Assembly: GCA_944321525.1 (NCBI GenBank)
Contig: CALULQ010000008.1
Span: 1 to 64,000, forward strand
Reading direction: 5' to 3'
DNA length: 64,000 bases
Origin: an uncultured Paraprevotella sp.
GTDB taxonomy: Bacteria; Bacteroidota; Bacteroidia; Bacteroidales; Bacteroidaceae
Positions within the stretch are counted from its first letter, which is position 1. Each line of letters opens with the position of its first letter. A program made the position numbers and the translations under genes. Shown in pieces: positions 16,516 to 25,324 of the stretch. Below the pieces are notes generated by a model that saw only the letters and a program-made list of their open reading frames with translations, made no database searches and was not told where the DNA came from.

Positions 16516-16659
16516 ATGACAGGAGTAATGATTGCAGCAATCGCCGTGGCAGCCATGGCCGTTGCAAAAGGTTCGAAGAAGAACAACGGCAAGTTCTTGG
16601 GTTCAAGCACTTCGATGTTGTTCGGTGACCAAAACCTGAATGCGGGTGCAGCTTGCTAA
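16516..16659 (+). CDS. 47-residue hydrophobic peptide, possible secreted or modified peptide
   Basis: A short gene with its own strong promoter, a structured leader and a terminator right after it, all signs of a real transcript. The product starts with a hydrophobic segment rich in Ala/Ile/Val (MIAAIAVAAMAVAKG). A basic patch KGSKKNNGK follows, then a polar tail rich in Gly/Ser/Asn that ends in cysteine (STSMLFGDQNLNAGAAC). A second ATG four codons in is also possible. I do not recognise the family. The next gene encodes a TldD/TldE-like protein, and TldD/TldE proteins mature modified peptides elsewhere, so a precursor-peptide role is possible but unproven. A small membrane protein is the simplest alternative. 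Confidence 0.6.
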   Translation: MTGVMIAAIAVAAMAVAKGSKKNNGKFLGSSTSMLFGDQNLNAGAAC

Positions 16660-16726
16660 AAGTGCAACGCACCTTAGTTTGAAAACCATTAAAATTTGAA
16701 TAGCGTAGGGACTTCTCGCGAGAGAG

Positions 16727-16749
16727 GCCCCTATTTTCTTTATAGGGGC
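16727..16749 (+). terminator. Terminator after the small peptide gene
   Basis: GCCCCTAT-TTTCTTT-ATAGGGGC, an 8-bp perfect stem 67 bases after the stop codon. It separates the peptide gene from the TldD-like gene. Confidence 0.6.
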
Positions 16750-16800
16750 TCCCCGCCATCTGTCTTTTAACAGGGCCGGATTTTTTTCTTAAAGAAATCC

Positions 16801-16831
16801 TTGCAGATTCACTGGAGTTTGCCTATCTTTG
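16801..16831 (+). promoter_or_regulatory. Promoter of the TldD-TldE-like gene
   Basis: TTG (16801-16803), 20 bases, TATCTTTG (16824-16831). This gives a leader of about 70 bases before the ATG at 16911. Confidence 0.7.
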
Positions 16832-16910
16832 TTGAAGCACTTGGAAACCAAGCCCTAATCTACCTTGGCCGATGTGCATGCAAGCCTACTTAAAAACAAT
16901 AACGACTGCC

Positions 16911-19900
16911 ATGAAAAGAATCGGTACGCTCCGGCTACAAAGCTGCCTGTGGCTGATTGGATGCCTCCTCCTGCCTGTAAACGACATCCAAAGCCAGACG
17001 CTGACACGCGACACGCTTGTCAACCTACTGCACGATGAAGCACAATTCTATTTAGACAAGCTGAAAGAAAAAGAAATCCCTGCATACTTCATATCCTTAA
17101 GGGTAGTGGACCAGAAACAACTATTCCTCAGCAGCGACTTTGGCCTGTATTCTGTCGACCGCAGGCATACACGCACCCTCACTCCGCAAGTCCGGGTAGG
17201 AAGTCCTGCTTGTGACAATTTTGCCTATCTGGCCCAGAACAATCCCCGCGTCATCACGCCGCTTCCCTTGGAATGCGATGACGCATACGCCATCAAGAAC
17301 GCTGTTTGGGAGGGCATCAAGAAACAATACGAAACGGCCGTAAACACTTACCAGCAAATCGTCTCAAGCCAGAAGACCAACGTCACGGAACTGGACTCCG
17401 TGCCCACATTCGCGCCGGCTCCCGTGGAGCGTCACTACGAACAGCCCCTCGACGAAGCGGCAACCCGCATCGACCCAGAGGAATACAGGAAATATCTTTG
17501 TGAGGCAAGCCGTCTGTTCCGAAGATACAAACTGACCACGGGCAAGGTGGCACTCAATTATTCCATTCAACGCACGACGTTTGTCAACACGGAAGGCACC
17601 GTGATAGCCCAGAACCGCCAAGCTTATCTGCTCTATCTCGAGGCTGTGGCCAAAGCTGCAGACGGCACGAACTGCCGTCTGTTCGAAAACATCTTCACGT
17701 ATTCGGAAGACAGCCTACCCTCCCCGGCAATACTGGCAGAACGAGTGCAGCGACTGGCAGAACGGGCAGAAGCGCTCAGCAATGCCCCCATGGCCGAAGC
17801 CTATACCGGACCGGCACTTCTCTCGGGCAGTGCCGGCGCAGTGCTCTTCCACGAGGTATTGGGGCACCGGTTGGAGGGCAAGCGCAGGGAATCAGTCAAC
17901 AATGAGATCAGCGGATTGCTGAACCACCGTCTCCTGCCGGCCTCTTTCCAGCTCTATCTGGACCCCACGTTGAAAACTTACTCGGGGCAGGCCCTGAACG
18001 GGCACTACCTGTATGACGACGAAGGAGTCAGAGGACAGCGAGTAGACTGCGTGAAGGACGGCGTCCTCCGCCAATACCTGATGGGGCGCACGCCCGTGAG
18101 GGAATTCTCTGGCAGCAACGGACACGGCCGGGCCGCCGAAGGATTTGCCCCCAACCCGCGCCAGTCGAACCTGATTGTAGAGACCACCGACCCGCATACC
18201 GAGAAGGAACTGAGAGACCAATTCATCGGCGAACTGAGACGTCAAGGCAAAGAATACGGCTATTATTTCCACACCGTAGAAGGAGGATTCACCAGTCGCG
18301 GGAATCCGAATGCCGTCAACGTATTTAATGTCAGGCCCGTAGAAGTCTACCGGGTGTATACCGACGGACGTCCGGACCAACTGGTGCGCGGGGTCTCACT
18401 GATAGGCACCCCGCTGTCCGTGTTCTCCCACATCAAGGCCGCCGGCGACAGGAGCGAGCTGTTCACCGGCTTTTGCGGTTCCGAGTCCGGCACCATCCCC
18501 GTGGCGGGCGTGTCGCCCATGATTTACGTGTCGCAGGTTGAGACGCAAGGCCGCAAGGCGATTCTCCAAGAGAAAGAGGATTTAATCAGTGCCCCGGACA
18601 CCACGACATCCGCCGCCGGACATTTGGCTGACAGTCCGCTCATCTTTCAGGCCATGGAAGACGAGATGTCACACATCTGCCGTGAGCTGCACGACAAACA
18701 CAACGTCCGCCCGCTGTTCGTCAACTACGCAATGAAACGCCAGCACATCTCTTCGGTGGAATCATCCGGAGGAGTGTGCATCGAAAAATCGGAAACCGGG
18801 CCAAAGAACCATGTGGCTGCCCACATCCTCTTGGGAGACACCATGCTGACGAACGACATCAGGAACCAAAACGCACGGCTTCTTCCCGACGAACTGGACT
18901 ACCACACGTTGCGCACTGCTTTGCGGGAAATGACCGAAGAAGCTTATAAGGATGCCATTTTCAACCTGGACAAGAAACGGCAGGACCTGAAACAGAAGCC
19001 GAAACCGGCAGCGGATGCGGCCATACCGGAATTCCAGACCATGCCTCCGGCCACATGGATCGGCCCATCAGCACTCACCGGACGTTGCCGGCCGGAGGAC
19101 ATGGAAGCCTTGTCCAACCGCCTGTCCAAAGTATTCCTGGAATATCCGGAACTATTCAACCACCAGGTCTATATGGAAGAAAGGCGCGTGGACTACTACC
19201 GCCTCACTTCCGAAGGGCAGAAAATCCTGCAACCCGACACCCTCCTCAGCCTCAGCGCGAGGGCCAGTTGCAGGGACACCAAAGGACGGATTGAAACGGA
19301 ATATTACCGGCTGCGCGCGGGCAGCCTCGGCGACTTGCCTCCCGAAGAAGAACTGCTCAAGGAACTCCACCAATTCGCACGACACATGCAAGCCAAGAGC
19401 CGCGCCTCCTCGGTGGAAGACCTCTACATCGGCCCGGTGCTCTATGTGGACGACGCCGCCCAAAGCGTATTGGTCGGGAAAATCACGGAACACGCCCATT
19501 CCAACTGGGTCTGGTATCAGAACCGATTCGACCTGAAGCACCGCTATCTGGGCAAAATGGCCTTCCCCGCCCTGCTATCCGTTTACCAGTTGGGCAACGA
19601 CTCCGCCTACAACGGGGTGAAACTGCTCGGCTACCGACAAGTGGACGCCGACGGCCGGCCGCCCCAATCGCTGCCCGTGATTGTCAATGGCGTCCTGAAG
19701 AACATGCTGACCGGGCGGAAGCCCACAATAGGGCGCGTCGCCTCCACGGGGAATGAACATTTCTATGAGTTAAACAAAAACCTGGCCACCCAGTATGGGG
19801 CGGGCATCTTTCATGTCACCGCCAGCCGGACCATGCCCTATGCCAAGCTCTACAAACGTTTCCTCAAGTCGGCCCGGAAAGCGGATTTGGAATATGCCTA

Positions 19901-20186
19901 TATCATACGCGGCACGAGGGCCACGCCCTATGAACTGATACGCGTGGACTTGTCCACCGGCAAGGAAGAACTCGTGAAAGGCCACTACTACAATCCTTCG
20001 CGCGAGCAATTCCGGCGCATTGCCGGCGTGTCGGAGGAAGAGAACATTTACAACCTGGCCCCCACATACGGCGGGGGCGACGGCATCATTGCGCCCAAAG
20101 CCATCCTGCTGGAGGACATGGAGCTCAACATCGAGCCGCCCAACACGACCTATACCGACCCGTATTTCTACCAGTTGAGGCACTGA
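16911..20186 (+). CDS. Secreted TldD-TldE-like fused metalloprotease
   Basis: A 1,091-residue protein with an N-terminal signal peptide (LWLIGCLLLPVNDIQSQ), chosen by starting at the ATG at 16911. The first half carries the TldD active-site motif HEVLGH (residues 314-319) within GPALLSGSAGAVLFHEVLGH, then FTSRGNPNAVNVFNVRP-type and GCGSESG-like segments of the PmbA/TldD fold. The second half, from about residue 580, repeats the same architecture: SHICRELHDKHNVRPLFVNY at its start and GPVLYVDDAAQSVLVGKI at 841-858. The zinc motif is lost there; V855-G856 align with H314-E315. TldD and TldE normally form a cytoplasmic heterodimer with the zinc only in TldD, so this looks like an exported single-chain version. 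The substrate is unknown. It has its own promoter and terminator. Confidence 0.85.
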   Translation: MKRIGTLRLQSCLWLIGCLLLPVNDIQSQTLTRDTLVNLLHDEAQFYLDKLKEKEIPAYFISLRVVDQKQLFLSSDFGLYSVDRRHTRTLTPQVRVGSPACDNFAYLAQNNPRVITPLPLECDDAYAIKNAVWEGIKKQYETAVNTYQQIVSSQKTNVTELDSVPTFAPAPVERHYEQPLDEAATRIDPEEYRKYLCEASRLFRRYKLTTGKVALNYSIQRTTFVNTEGTVIAQNRQAYLLYLEAVAKAADGTNCRLFENIFTYSEDSLPSPAILAERVQRLAERAEALSNAPMAEAYTGPALLSGSAGAVLFHEVLGHRLEGKRRESVNNEISGLLNHRLLPASFQLYLDPTLKTYSGQALNGHYLYDDEGVRGQRVDCVKDGVLRQYLMGRTPVREFSGSNGHGRAAEGFAPNPRQSNLIVETTDPHTEKELRDQFIGELRRQGKEYGYYFHTVEGGFTSRGNPNAVNVFNVRPVEVYRVYTDGRPDQLVRGVSLIGTPLSVFSHIKAAGDRSELFTGFCGSESGTIPVAGVSPMIYVSQVETQGRKAILQEKEDLISAPDTTTSAAGHLADSPLIFQAMEDEMSHICRELHDKHNVRPLFVNYAMKRQHISSVESSGGVCIEKSETGPKNHVAAHILLGDTMLTNDIRNQNARLLPDELDYHTLRTALREMTEEAYKDAIFNLDKKRQDLKQKPKPAADAAIPEFQTMPPATWIGPSALTGRCRPEDMEALSNRLSKVFLEYPELFNHQVYMEERRVDYYRLTSEGQKILQPDTLLSLSARASCRDTKGRIETEYYRLRAGSLGDLPPEEELLKELHQFARHMQAKSRASSVEDLYIGPVLYVDDAAQSVLVGKITEHAHSNWVWYQNRFDLKHRYLGKMAFPALLSVYQLGNDSAYNGVKLLGYRQVDADGRPPQSLPVIVNGVLKNMLTGRKPTIGRVASTGNEHFYELNKNLATQYGAGIFHVTASRTMPYAKLYKRFLKSARKADLEYAYIIRGTRATPYELIRVDLSTGKEELVKGHYYNPSREQFRRIAGVSEEENIYNLAPTYGGGDGIIAPKAILLEDMELNIEPPNTTYTDPYFYQLRH

Positions 20187-20200
20187 CAAGGAGCAGCCCA

Positions 20201-20233
20201 CCTCCGGACTACCGGCCTTACAGGGTCCGGAGG
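20201..20233 (+). terminator. Hairpin after the TldD-TldE-like gene
   Basis: A perfect 9-bp stem (CCTCCGGAC / GTCCGGAGG) with a 15-base loop, starting 14 bases after the stop codon. There is no long T-run, so termination strength is uncertain. Confidence 0.45.
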
Positions 20234-20329
20234 GAAGGCATCCGCAAATGAAAAAAAGCATTTCCGGTCTCCGGTTTCCCCTTGCGGAACGGGGAGTTTT
20301 CGTAACTTTGCATCTGCTAAACCCTATTC

Positions 20330-20950
20330 ATGATGCCACAATCACCGGAAATCGCCATCATAGACGCCAACACGCTGGCCTGCATCGGGCTGCGCGGGCT
20401 CATCGAACGGATGATGCCCTTTGCCACGGTACGGGCCTTCAACACCTTCGAACAGCTGGTCCGCGACACGCCGGACATGTATTTCCACTACTTCATCTCG
20501 TCGCAGGTGTTGCTTGAGCACAGCGCCTTCTTCGTGGAGCGCAAGGCCAAGACCATCGTCCTGACCAACGGCTCTTCCGGTGCGCCGCAGACGTCCAACT
20601 TCCACACCTTGAACGTCTACCAGGGCGAAGAGGCACTGACCCGCGCCTTGCTGCAACTGCAACAGCACGCCCACGCCCACGGCCGTCGGCTGCCCCAAGG
20701 CATGGGCGGACAGCAGGAAGAGAACCGCCCGGCAGGCGACCCCAACGGGCTTTCCGCAAGGGAAATCGAGGTGCTCGTCCTCATCGTGCGCGGACTGACC
20801 AACAAGGAAATCGCCGACCGCCTCTACATCAGCACCACCACCGTCATCTCCCACCGCAAGAACATCATGGAGAAACTCCACCTCCATTCCGTTTCCGCCC
20901 TGACCATCTACGCCGTGATGAACGGTTACATCGAAGCCGACCGCATCTGA
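20330..20950 (+). CDS. LuxR-type transcriptional regulator, receiver without phospho-Asp
   Basis: A 206-residue two-domain regulator. The N-terminal half begins like a receiver (IAIIDANTLACIGLRGLIER), but the strand that normally ends in the phosphorylated aspartate reads DMYFHYFISS, so phosphorylation is unlikely. The C-terminal half is a LuxR/GerE DNA-binding domain (LSAREIEVLVLIVRGLTNKE, then LYISTTTVISHRKNIMEKL). The ATG at 20330 follows a TAACTTTG -7 element (20303-20310). It lies downstream of the TldD-like gene on the same strand. A target cannot be assigned. Confidence 0.85.
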   Translation: MMPQSPEIAIIDANTLACIGLRGLIERMMPFATVRAFNTFEQLVRDTPDMYFHYFISSQVLLEHSAFFVERKAKTIVLTNGSSGAPQTSNFHTLNVYQGEEALTRALLQLQQHAHAHGRRLPQGMGGQQEENRPAGDPNGLSAREIEVLVLIVRGLTNKEIADRLYISTTTVISHRKNIMEKLHLHSVSALTIYAVMNGYIEADRI

Positions 20951-20967
20951 GAGCAGCCGCGCCCGCT

Positions 20968-21600
20968 TCACTCTGCCAGTTCATCCATCGTCACCAGCAC
21001 ATAGCACCACTTCAAATCGTCGAGACGGCGAACGGGATAATAGTCGCCCACGGCACGGAGCGACGCATCGTAGCCCACATGGCGGAGCAGCGTGCGCGCC
21101 TCGATGGCCCCGCCCCACTGCGGACTGGCCACGGAATAGCCGCGCAAAAGGCCGTCCGCCACCACGAAACCGATGGAGTCCGCATTGCTCCCCGCGTAAG
21201 AAGCACCATCCAGCGCCGGAAAAGAGTCCCCCTTGGCGGGAAGCAGCTTCATCGCGACGGCCGAACAGACGAAATAAGTGCGCCCCGGCTCCCAACCATA
21301 GCGCTCCGCCCAAGGGCCGAACCGCGCCTTCTCCCACTCGAGCAGTCGGATGTCACGGACACCATAGACGGAATCTTTCCGCACGTCCACTACCGACACG
21401 CCGCGGCTGCGAAAGTCGGGCTGCCATGCATGCACGGCCAGCAACGCTTCGGCGAACTGGTCCTCGGACGCATATTCCCGCACTTCCGGCTCCACATACA
21501 CCACCGTCCCGTCTTCCATCTCCCAGCGCTCCGTCTCGTCCTCCCCCGCCCCGCAAGCCGTCAGGACCATCGGCAGCAAGCTCCAAATCCAATGTTTCAT
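20968..21600 (-). CDS. Lipoprotein of unknown family
   Basis: A 210-residue predicted lipoprotein. The ATG at 21600 gives the signal KHWIWSLLPMVLTAC with the lipobox LTAC and then acidic residues (GAGEDETE). The mature part has alternating strands and helices (GTVVYVEPEVREYASEDQF, then FRSRGVSVVDVRKDSVYGV and TYFVCSAVAMKLLP) and several aromatic residues, with no domain I recognise. It is convergent with the LuxR-type gene and divergent from the AraC gene, so it is likely a single-gene unit. A role in envelope function is only suggested by the lipid anchor. Confidence 0.6.
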   Translation of the reverse strand: MKHWIWSLLPMVLTACGAGEDETERWEMEDGTVVYVEPEVREYASEDQFAEALLAVHAWQPDFRSRGVSVVDVRKDSVYGVRDIRLLEWEKARFGPWAERYGWEPGRTYFVCSAVAMKLLPAKGDSFPALDGASYAGSNADSIGFVVADGLLRGYSVASPQWGGAIEARTLLRHVGYDASLRAVGDYYPVRRLDDLKWCYVLVTMDELAE

Positions 21601-21763
21601 TCCTTCGTTTTTCCACAAAGTTAACGGGATTTCCCGGGGAATCCAAGCCCGCGGCGTGCATTTCCCGACAAATCATGGCCTGCCGGACAAAAAAGTCCGG
21701 CGGGAACGTTCAACAACACCATAGTTTTCTTATTTTTGCCACAAGGAAAACAGTTTGACGGAA

Positions 21764-22618
21764 ATGGAACAAATGAGAACAGACGACCGGGAAATGGAAA
21801 AGATGCGACTCATCTTCAATTACAACAACGTGTTCATCTCTTTTTTCTACGACGGCAGCACGGCCTGCATCCACCGCTCACGGGAGTACGCGATGAACTA
21901 CGTCTACTCCGGCGAAATGGTGCTCGACAACGGGGAAAAGGAAATCCACGTGGGCAAGGGAGAGTGCGTATTCATCCCGCGCGACCACCACATCACGCTC
22001 TACAAGCGGCCGCTCGATGGGGAAAAATACTGCGGCATCTTCCTAAACTTCACCCGGAACTTCCTGCGCGAGATGTTCCCCGTGGTGGGCCACGGCCAAC
22101 TGCCGCCCGACGCGCCCAGACTCCGCCCGGAAGTCATCAAGCTGCCCCCGACGGCCGAAATCACGAGCCTTTTCTCCTCGATGACGCCCTATTTCAATCC
22201 CGAAGTGAAGCCGCAGGACGACGTCATGCACCTGAAACTGCAGGAAGGGCTGCTCGCCTTGCTCCACATCGACCCGCGCTTCGCCACCATGCTCTTCGAC
22301 TTCAACGAACCGTGGAAAATTGACATCCTCGACTTCATGAACCGGAACTACATGCACGAGTTCACGCTGGAGGAACTGGCGCACTACACCGGCCGGAGCC
22401 TGGCCACCTTCAAGCGCGACTTCAAGAAGGTGAGCGACCTGACGCCCGAAAAGTGGCTCATCCGGAAACGGTTGGACGCGGCTTACGCCTTGATGCAGGA
22501 GGGCGGAAGGAAGATTGCGGACGTCTGCACGCAAGTAGGATTCAAGAACCAGTCGCACTTCTCCACCGCGTTCAAGAAGCAGTTCGGCATAGCCCCCACG
22601 GCCGTCGTCCCGGCATGA
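21764..22618 (+). CDS. AraC-family transcriptional regulator
   Basis: A protein of about 284 residues. The N-terminal half is a cupin-like sensor (YVYSGEMVLDNGEKEIHVG, then CVFIPRDHHITLYKRP). The C-terminal 100 residues are the double helix-turn-helix of AraC proteins (FTLEELAHYTGRSLATFKRD, then IADVCTQVGFKNQSHFSTAF and KKQFGIAP). An in-frame TTG at 21755 exists; the ATG at 21764 is preferred, 25 bases after a TATTTTTG -7 element (21731-21738). The layout, regulator then TonB receptor on the same strand, suggests it activates the receptor, as PchR-like proteins do with siderophore receptors. Confidence 0.88.
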   Translation: MEQMRTDDREMEKMRLIFNYNNVFISFFYDGSTACIHRSREYAMNYVYSGEMVLDNGEKEIHVGKGECVFIPRDHHITLYKRPLDGEKYCGIFLNFTRNFLREMFPVVGHGQLPPDAPRLRPEVIKLPPTAEITSLFSSMTPYFNPEVKPQDDVMHLKLQEGLLALLHIDPRFATMLFDFNEPWKIDILDFMNRNYMHEFTLEELAHYTGRSLATFKRDFKKVSDLTPEKWLIRKRLDAAYALMQEGGRKIADVCTQVGFKNQSHFSTAFKKQFGIAPTAVVPA

Positions 22619-22679
22619 ACGGCCGACGGCACGGCTGGCCTTGCCCGAAATCCCTCGGTGTCGTGCGGAGCACGTCAGC

Positions 22680-22719
22680 GTACTTTGCGGAGAGTACTCG
22701 AGTACTTGCCGCAGAGTAC
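22680..22719. repeat. REP-like palindrome, copy 1
   Basis: A 40-base near-perfect palindrome centred on AGTACTCGAGTACT, with outer arms GTACTTTGCGG and CCGCAGAGTAC. It lies between the AraC gene and the TonB-receptor promoter and is followed by a C/G-rich segment (TGCGTTGCGGCAAACC) that can form a second hairpin. Confidence 0.8.
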
Positions 22720-22810
22720 AATCCTGCGTTGCGGCAAACCGTCTGCGGTTTTCCGCCCCTGCGGCCCGGCCCTTCCGCACCTCCGGCTTAAAAATCCTAA
22801 TATTTAAGGA

Positions 22811-22841
22811 TTGCCCCTCCCGGGGATTTGGCGTAATTTTG
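22811..22841 (+). promoter_or_regulatory. Promoter of the TonB-dependent receptor
   Basis: TTG (22811-22813), 20 bases, TAATTTTG (22834-22841), 22 bases before the ATG. Confidence 0.7.
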
Positions 22842-22863
22842 CCCCCCGAAAACAAAAGTGCTC

Positions 22864-25296
22864 ATGAACAAATTGCATCTCATCTTGGCCACTGCGGCCT
22901 GCTCCGGCCTGCAGGCATACGCTCTCCCCACCGAAGAAACGCTGGAAGACAGCACGCGGGTGAAGGACATTGAGGAAATCGTTATCGTGTCGTCGCCCAA
23001 AGAAACCGGAAAACTGCGCCACGCGCCGGTGTCCGCTTCGCTCTTCGACCCCTCCATGCTGGCCGACCGCCACACCTCCTCGCTCAAGGAACTTTCGGAA
23101 TACGTGCCTAATTTTTATATGCCCGACTACGGGAGCAGCCTGACCTCGGCCGCCTACATCCGCGGCATCGGGTCGCGCATCAACACGCCGGCCGTGGGCC
23201 TCTACGTGGACAACGTGGGCTATGCCGACAAGAGCGCCTACGACATCGAACTGCTCGACGTGGAGCGCATCGACGTGATGCGAGGTCCGCAGGCCACCCT
23301 CTACGGGCGCAACGCCATGGGCGGACTGCTGCGCGTCTTCACCCGCAATCCGTTCCGCTACCAAGGCACGGACGTGAGGATGGGCACGTCGGTGAAGGAC
23401 AACGGCTACCACATCTCGGCATCGCACTACCGGAAAGCCGGGCACCGCGTGGCCTATGCCCTGAGCGCCTTCTACAGGCACTCCGAGGGATTCTTCGAGA
23501 ACGTCACCCGCCACGAACGGGCAGGAGGTCACGAAACGGGCGGCGGACGGGCGCGGCTGATATGGCTGCCGGCCGAGGCCTGGAAACTGGACTTCTCCAC
23601 CGATTATTCTTACCGCGAAGACCACGGCTACCCCTATCGCTACCTGGGCGCGGCCGAGGGCGAGGAAAGCATGCCTGAACTCGTGGGGCGCATCGCCTAC
23701 AACCGTCCGTCGTTCTACCGCCGCAGCCTGCTCAACAGCAGCCTCAACGCGCAATACACGGCCGATCGGTTCATCCTGTCGTCCGTCACGGCCTACCAGA
23801 ACCTGACCGACAACATGACGCTCGACCAGGACTTCACGCCGCAGGACTTCTTCAGCCTGACGCAGAAACAGCGCATCAACTCGTGGAGCGAGGAACTGAC
23901 CTTCAAGAGCCGCGACAACCGCCGGTGGGAATGGACCGGCGGCGTCTATGCCATGCACCAGGCACTGCGCACCAAAAGTCCCGTGTCGCTCACCCGGGAA
24001 TTCATGTCCACCGTGTTCGACAAGGCCAACGCCGCCATGAGCCCCATGGGCATGGGCCTCACGCTGGACATGCCCGTGTCGCCCTTCGTGGCCGACGGGG
24101 CCTTCGACACGCCTACCACAGACCTGGCCGCTTTCCACCAGAGCACGTTCAACGACCTGTTCGGGGCCGAAGGACTGAGCCTCGTGGCCGGACTGCGGGT
24201 AGAATATGAGAAAATGGATCTCAGCTACGACTACGGCGGCCGCATGGACTACAACCTGCAGGTTTCCTCACCCATGATGCCGCTCGCGCTGGACGGCCTG
24301 TCGGACGAGAGCCGCTTCAAGGGAAGCCTGGCGCACGACTATGTGCAATGGTTGCCCAAAGTGGCGCTGCAATACCACTTCTCGGACCACAACAACCTCT
24401 ACGCCAGCTGGAGCAAGGGGTATCGCAGCGGAGGATACAACGTACAAATGTTCAGCGACTTGGTGCAAGGCGACCTGAAAAGCCGGATGATGCGGTCCAC
24501 CCAGGCCAAAACGGCGGAAGTGTTGTCCGCACCGGCCTACGACCGCATGCCCGAGGCGGTGAAGCAGATGATTGTGAACCAGATTCCGCAGGAAGCCTTC
24601 AACGGCACGCCGGCACAGACGCGCTTCAAGCCCGAATATAGCTACAACTACGAGGTGGGCGGGCACTTCTCCTTCCTCGACGAGAAAATCAAGCTGGATG
24701 CGGCCGTGTTCTACATGGACGTCTACGACCAGCAGATTTCAAAATTCGTGGGTAGCGGACTGGGCCGTGTGATGGTCAACGCCGGACGGGGCCAAAGCTG
24801 CGGCGCGGAAATCAGCCTGCGAGGCGGCGCCTGGGACAACCGGCTGGAATGGCATGCGGCTTATGGCTACACGCACTCCATGTTCAAGCGCTACGAGGCG
24901 CAGGCCGCCGACGAAGCCGCGGCGCAGGAAGCGGTCAGCTACGACGGCAACCACGTGCCCTTTGTGCCCATGCACACGATGGCCGCCGGGGTGGAATACA
25001 AACAGCCTTTGGAAGGACGGGCCATCAAAAACTTCTTCTTCGGGGTGAACACCACGGGAGCGGGAAAAATCTATTGGGAAGAAGACAACCGCTTCAGCCA
25101 GCCGTTCTATGCCTTGCTGAATGCCCACGCCGGAATGGACTTCGGCGCCGTCCGCATCGACGTCTGGGGCAAGAACCTGACGGACACGGACTACGACACC
25201 TTCTTCTTCACCTCGGCCGCCACCACGCGCGACCTGAAATTTGCGCAGCAAGGCAGCCCGCTGCAGTTCGGCGTGGACGTCAGCCTGCATTTCTGA
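22864..25296 (+). CDS. TonB-dependent outer-membrane receptor
   Basis: An 810-residue receptor. A signal peptide is followed by an N-terminal TonB-box region (IEEIVIVSSPKET) and the plug (YIRGIGSRINTPAVGLYVDN, then VERIDVMRGPQATLYGRNA, the classic plug signature). The barrel ends in aromatic beta strands (LQFGVDVSLHF). It lacks the SusC-type N-terminal CarboxypepD domain and no SusD gene follows, so it belongs with the metal/siderophore or small-molecule receptors rather than the glycan systems. The ATG at 22864 is used rather than the GTG at 22858. The neighbouring AraC regulator suggests substrate-induced expression. The ligand is unknown. Confidence 0.88.
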   Translation: MNKLHLILATAACSGLQAYALPTEETLEDSTRVKDIEEIVIVSSPKETGKLRHAPVSASLFDPSMLADRHTSSLKELSEYVPNFYMPDYGSSLTSAAYIRGIGSRINTPAVGLYVDNVGYADKSAYDIELLDVERIDVMRGPQATLYGRNAMGGLLRVFTRNPFRYQGTDVRMGTSVKDNGYHISASHYRKAGHRVAYALSAFYRHSEGFFENVTRHERAGGHETGGGRARLIWLPAEAWKLDFSTDYSYREDHGYPYRYLGAAEGEESMPELVGRIAYNRPSFYRRSLLNSSLNAQYTADRFILSSVTAYQNLTDNMTLDQDFTPQDFFSLTQKQRINSWSEELTFKSRDNRRWEWTGGVYAMHQALRTKSPVSLTREFMSTVFDKANAAMSPMGMGLTLDMPVSPFVADGAFDTPTTDLAAFHQSTFNDLFGAEGLSLVAGLRVEYEKMDLSYDYGGRMDYNLQVSSPMMPLALDGLSDESRFKGSLAHDYVQWLPKVALQYHFSDHNNLYASWSKGYRSGGYNVQMFSDLVQGDLKSRMMRSTQAKTAEVLSAPAYDRMPEAVKQMIVNQIPQEAFNGTPAQTRFKPEYSYNYEVGGHFSFLDEKIKLDAAVFYMDVYDQQISKFVGSGLGRVMVNAGRGQSCGAEISLRGGAWDNRLEWHAAYGYTHSMFKRYEAQAADEAAAQEAVSYDGNHVPFVPMHTMAAGVEYKQPLEGRAIKNFFFGVNTTGAGKIYWEEDNRFSQPFYALLNAHAGMDFGAVRIDVWGKNLTDTDYDTFFFTSAATTRDLKFAQQGSPLQFGVDVSLHF

Positions 25297-25324
25297 CCGG
25301 CAACGGAAATAGGGAAAAGGGGCA

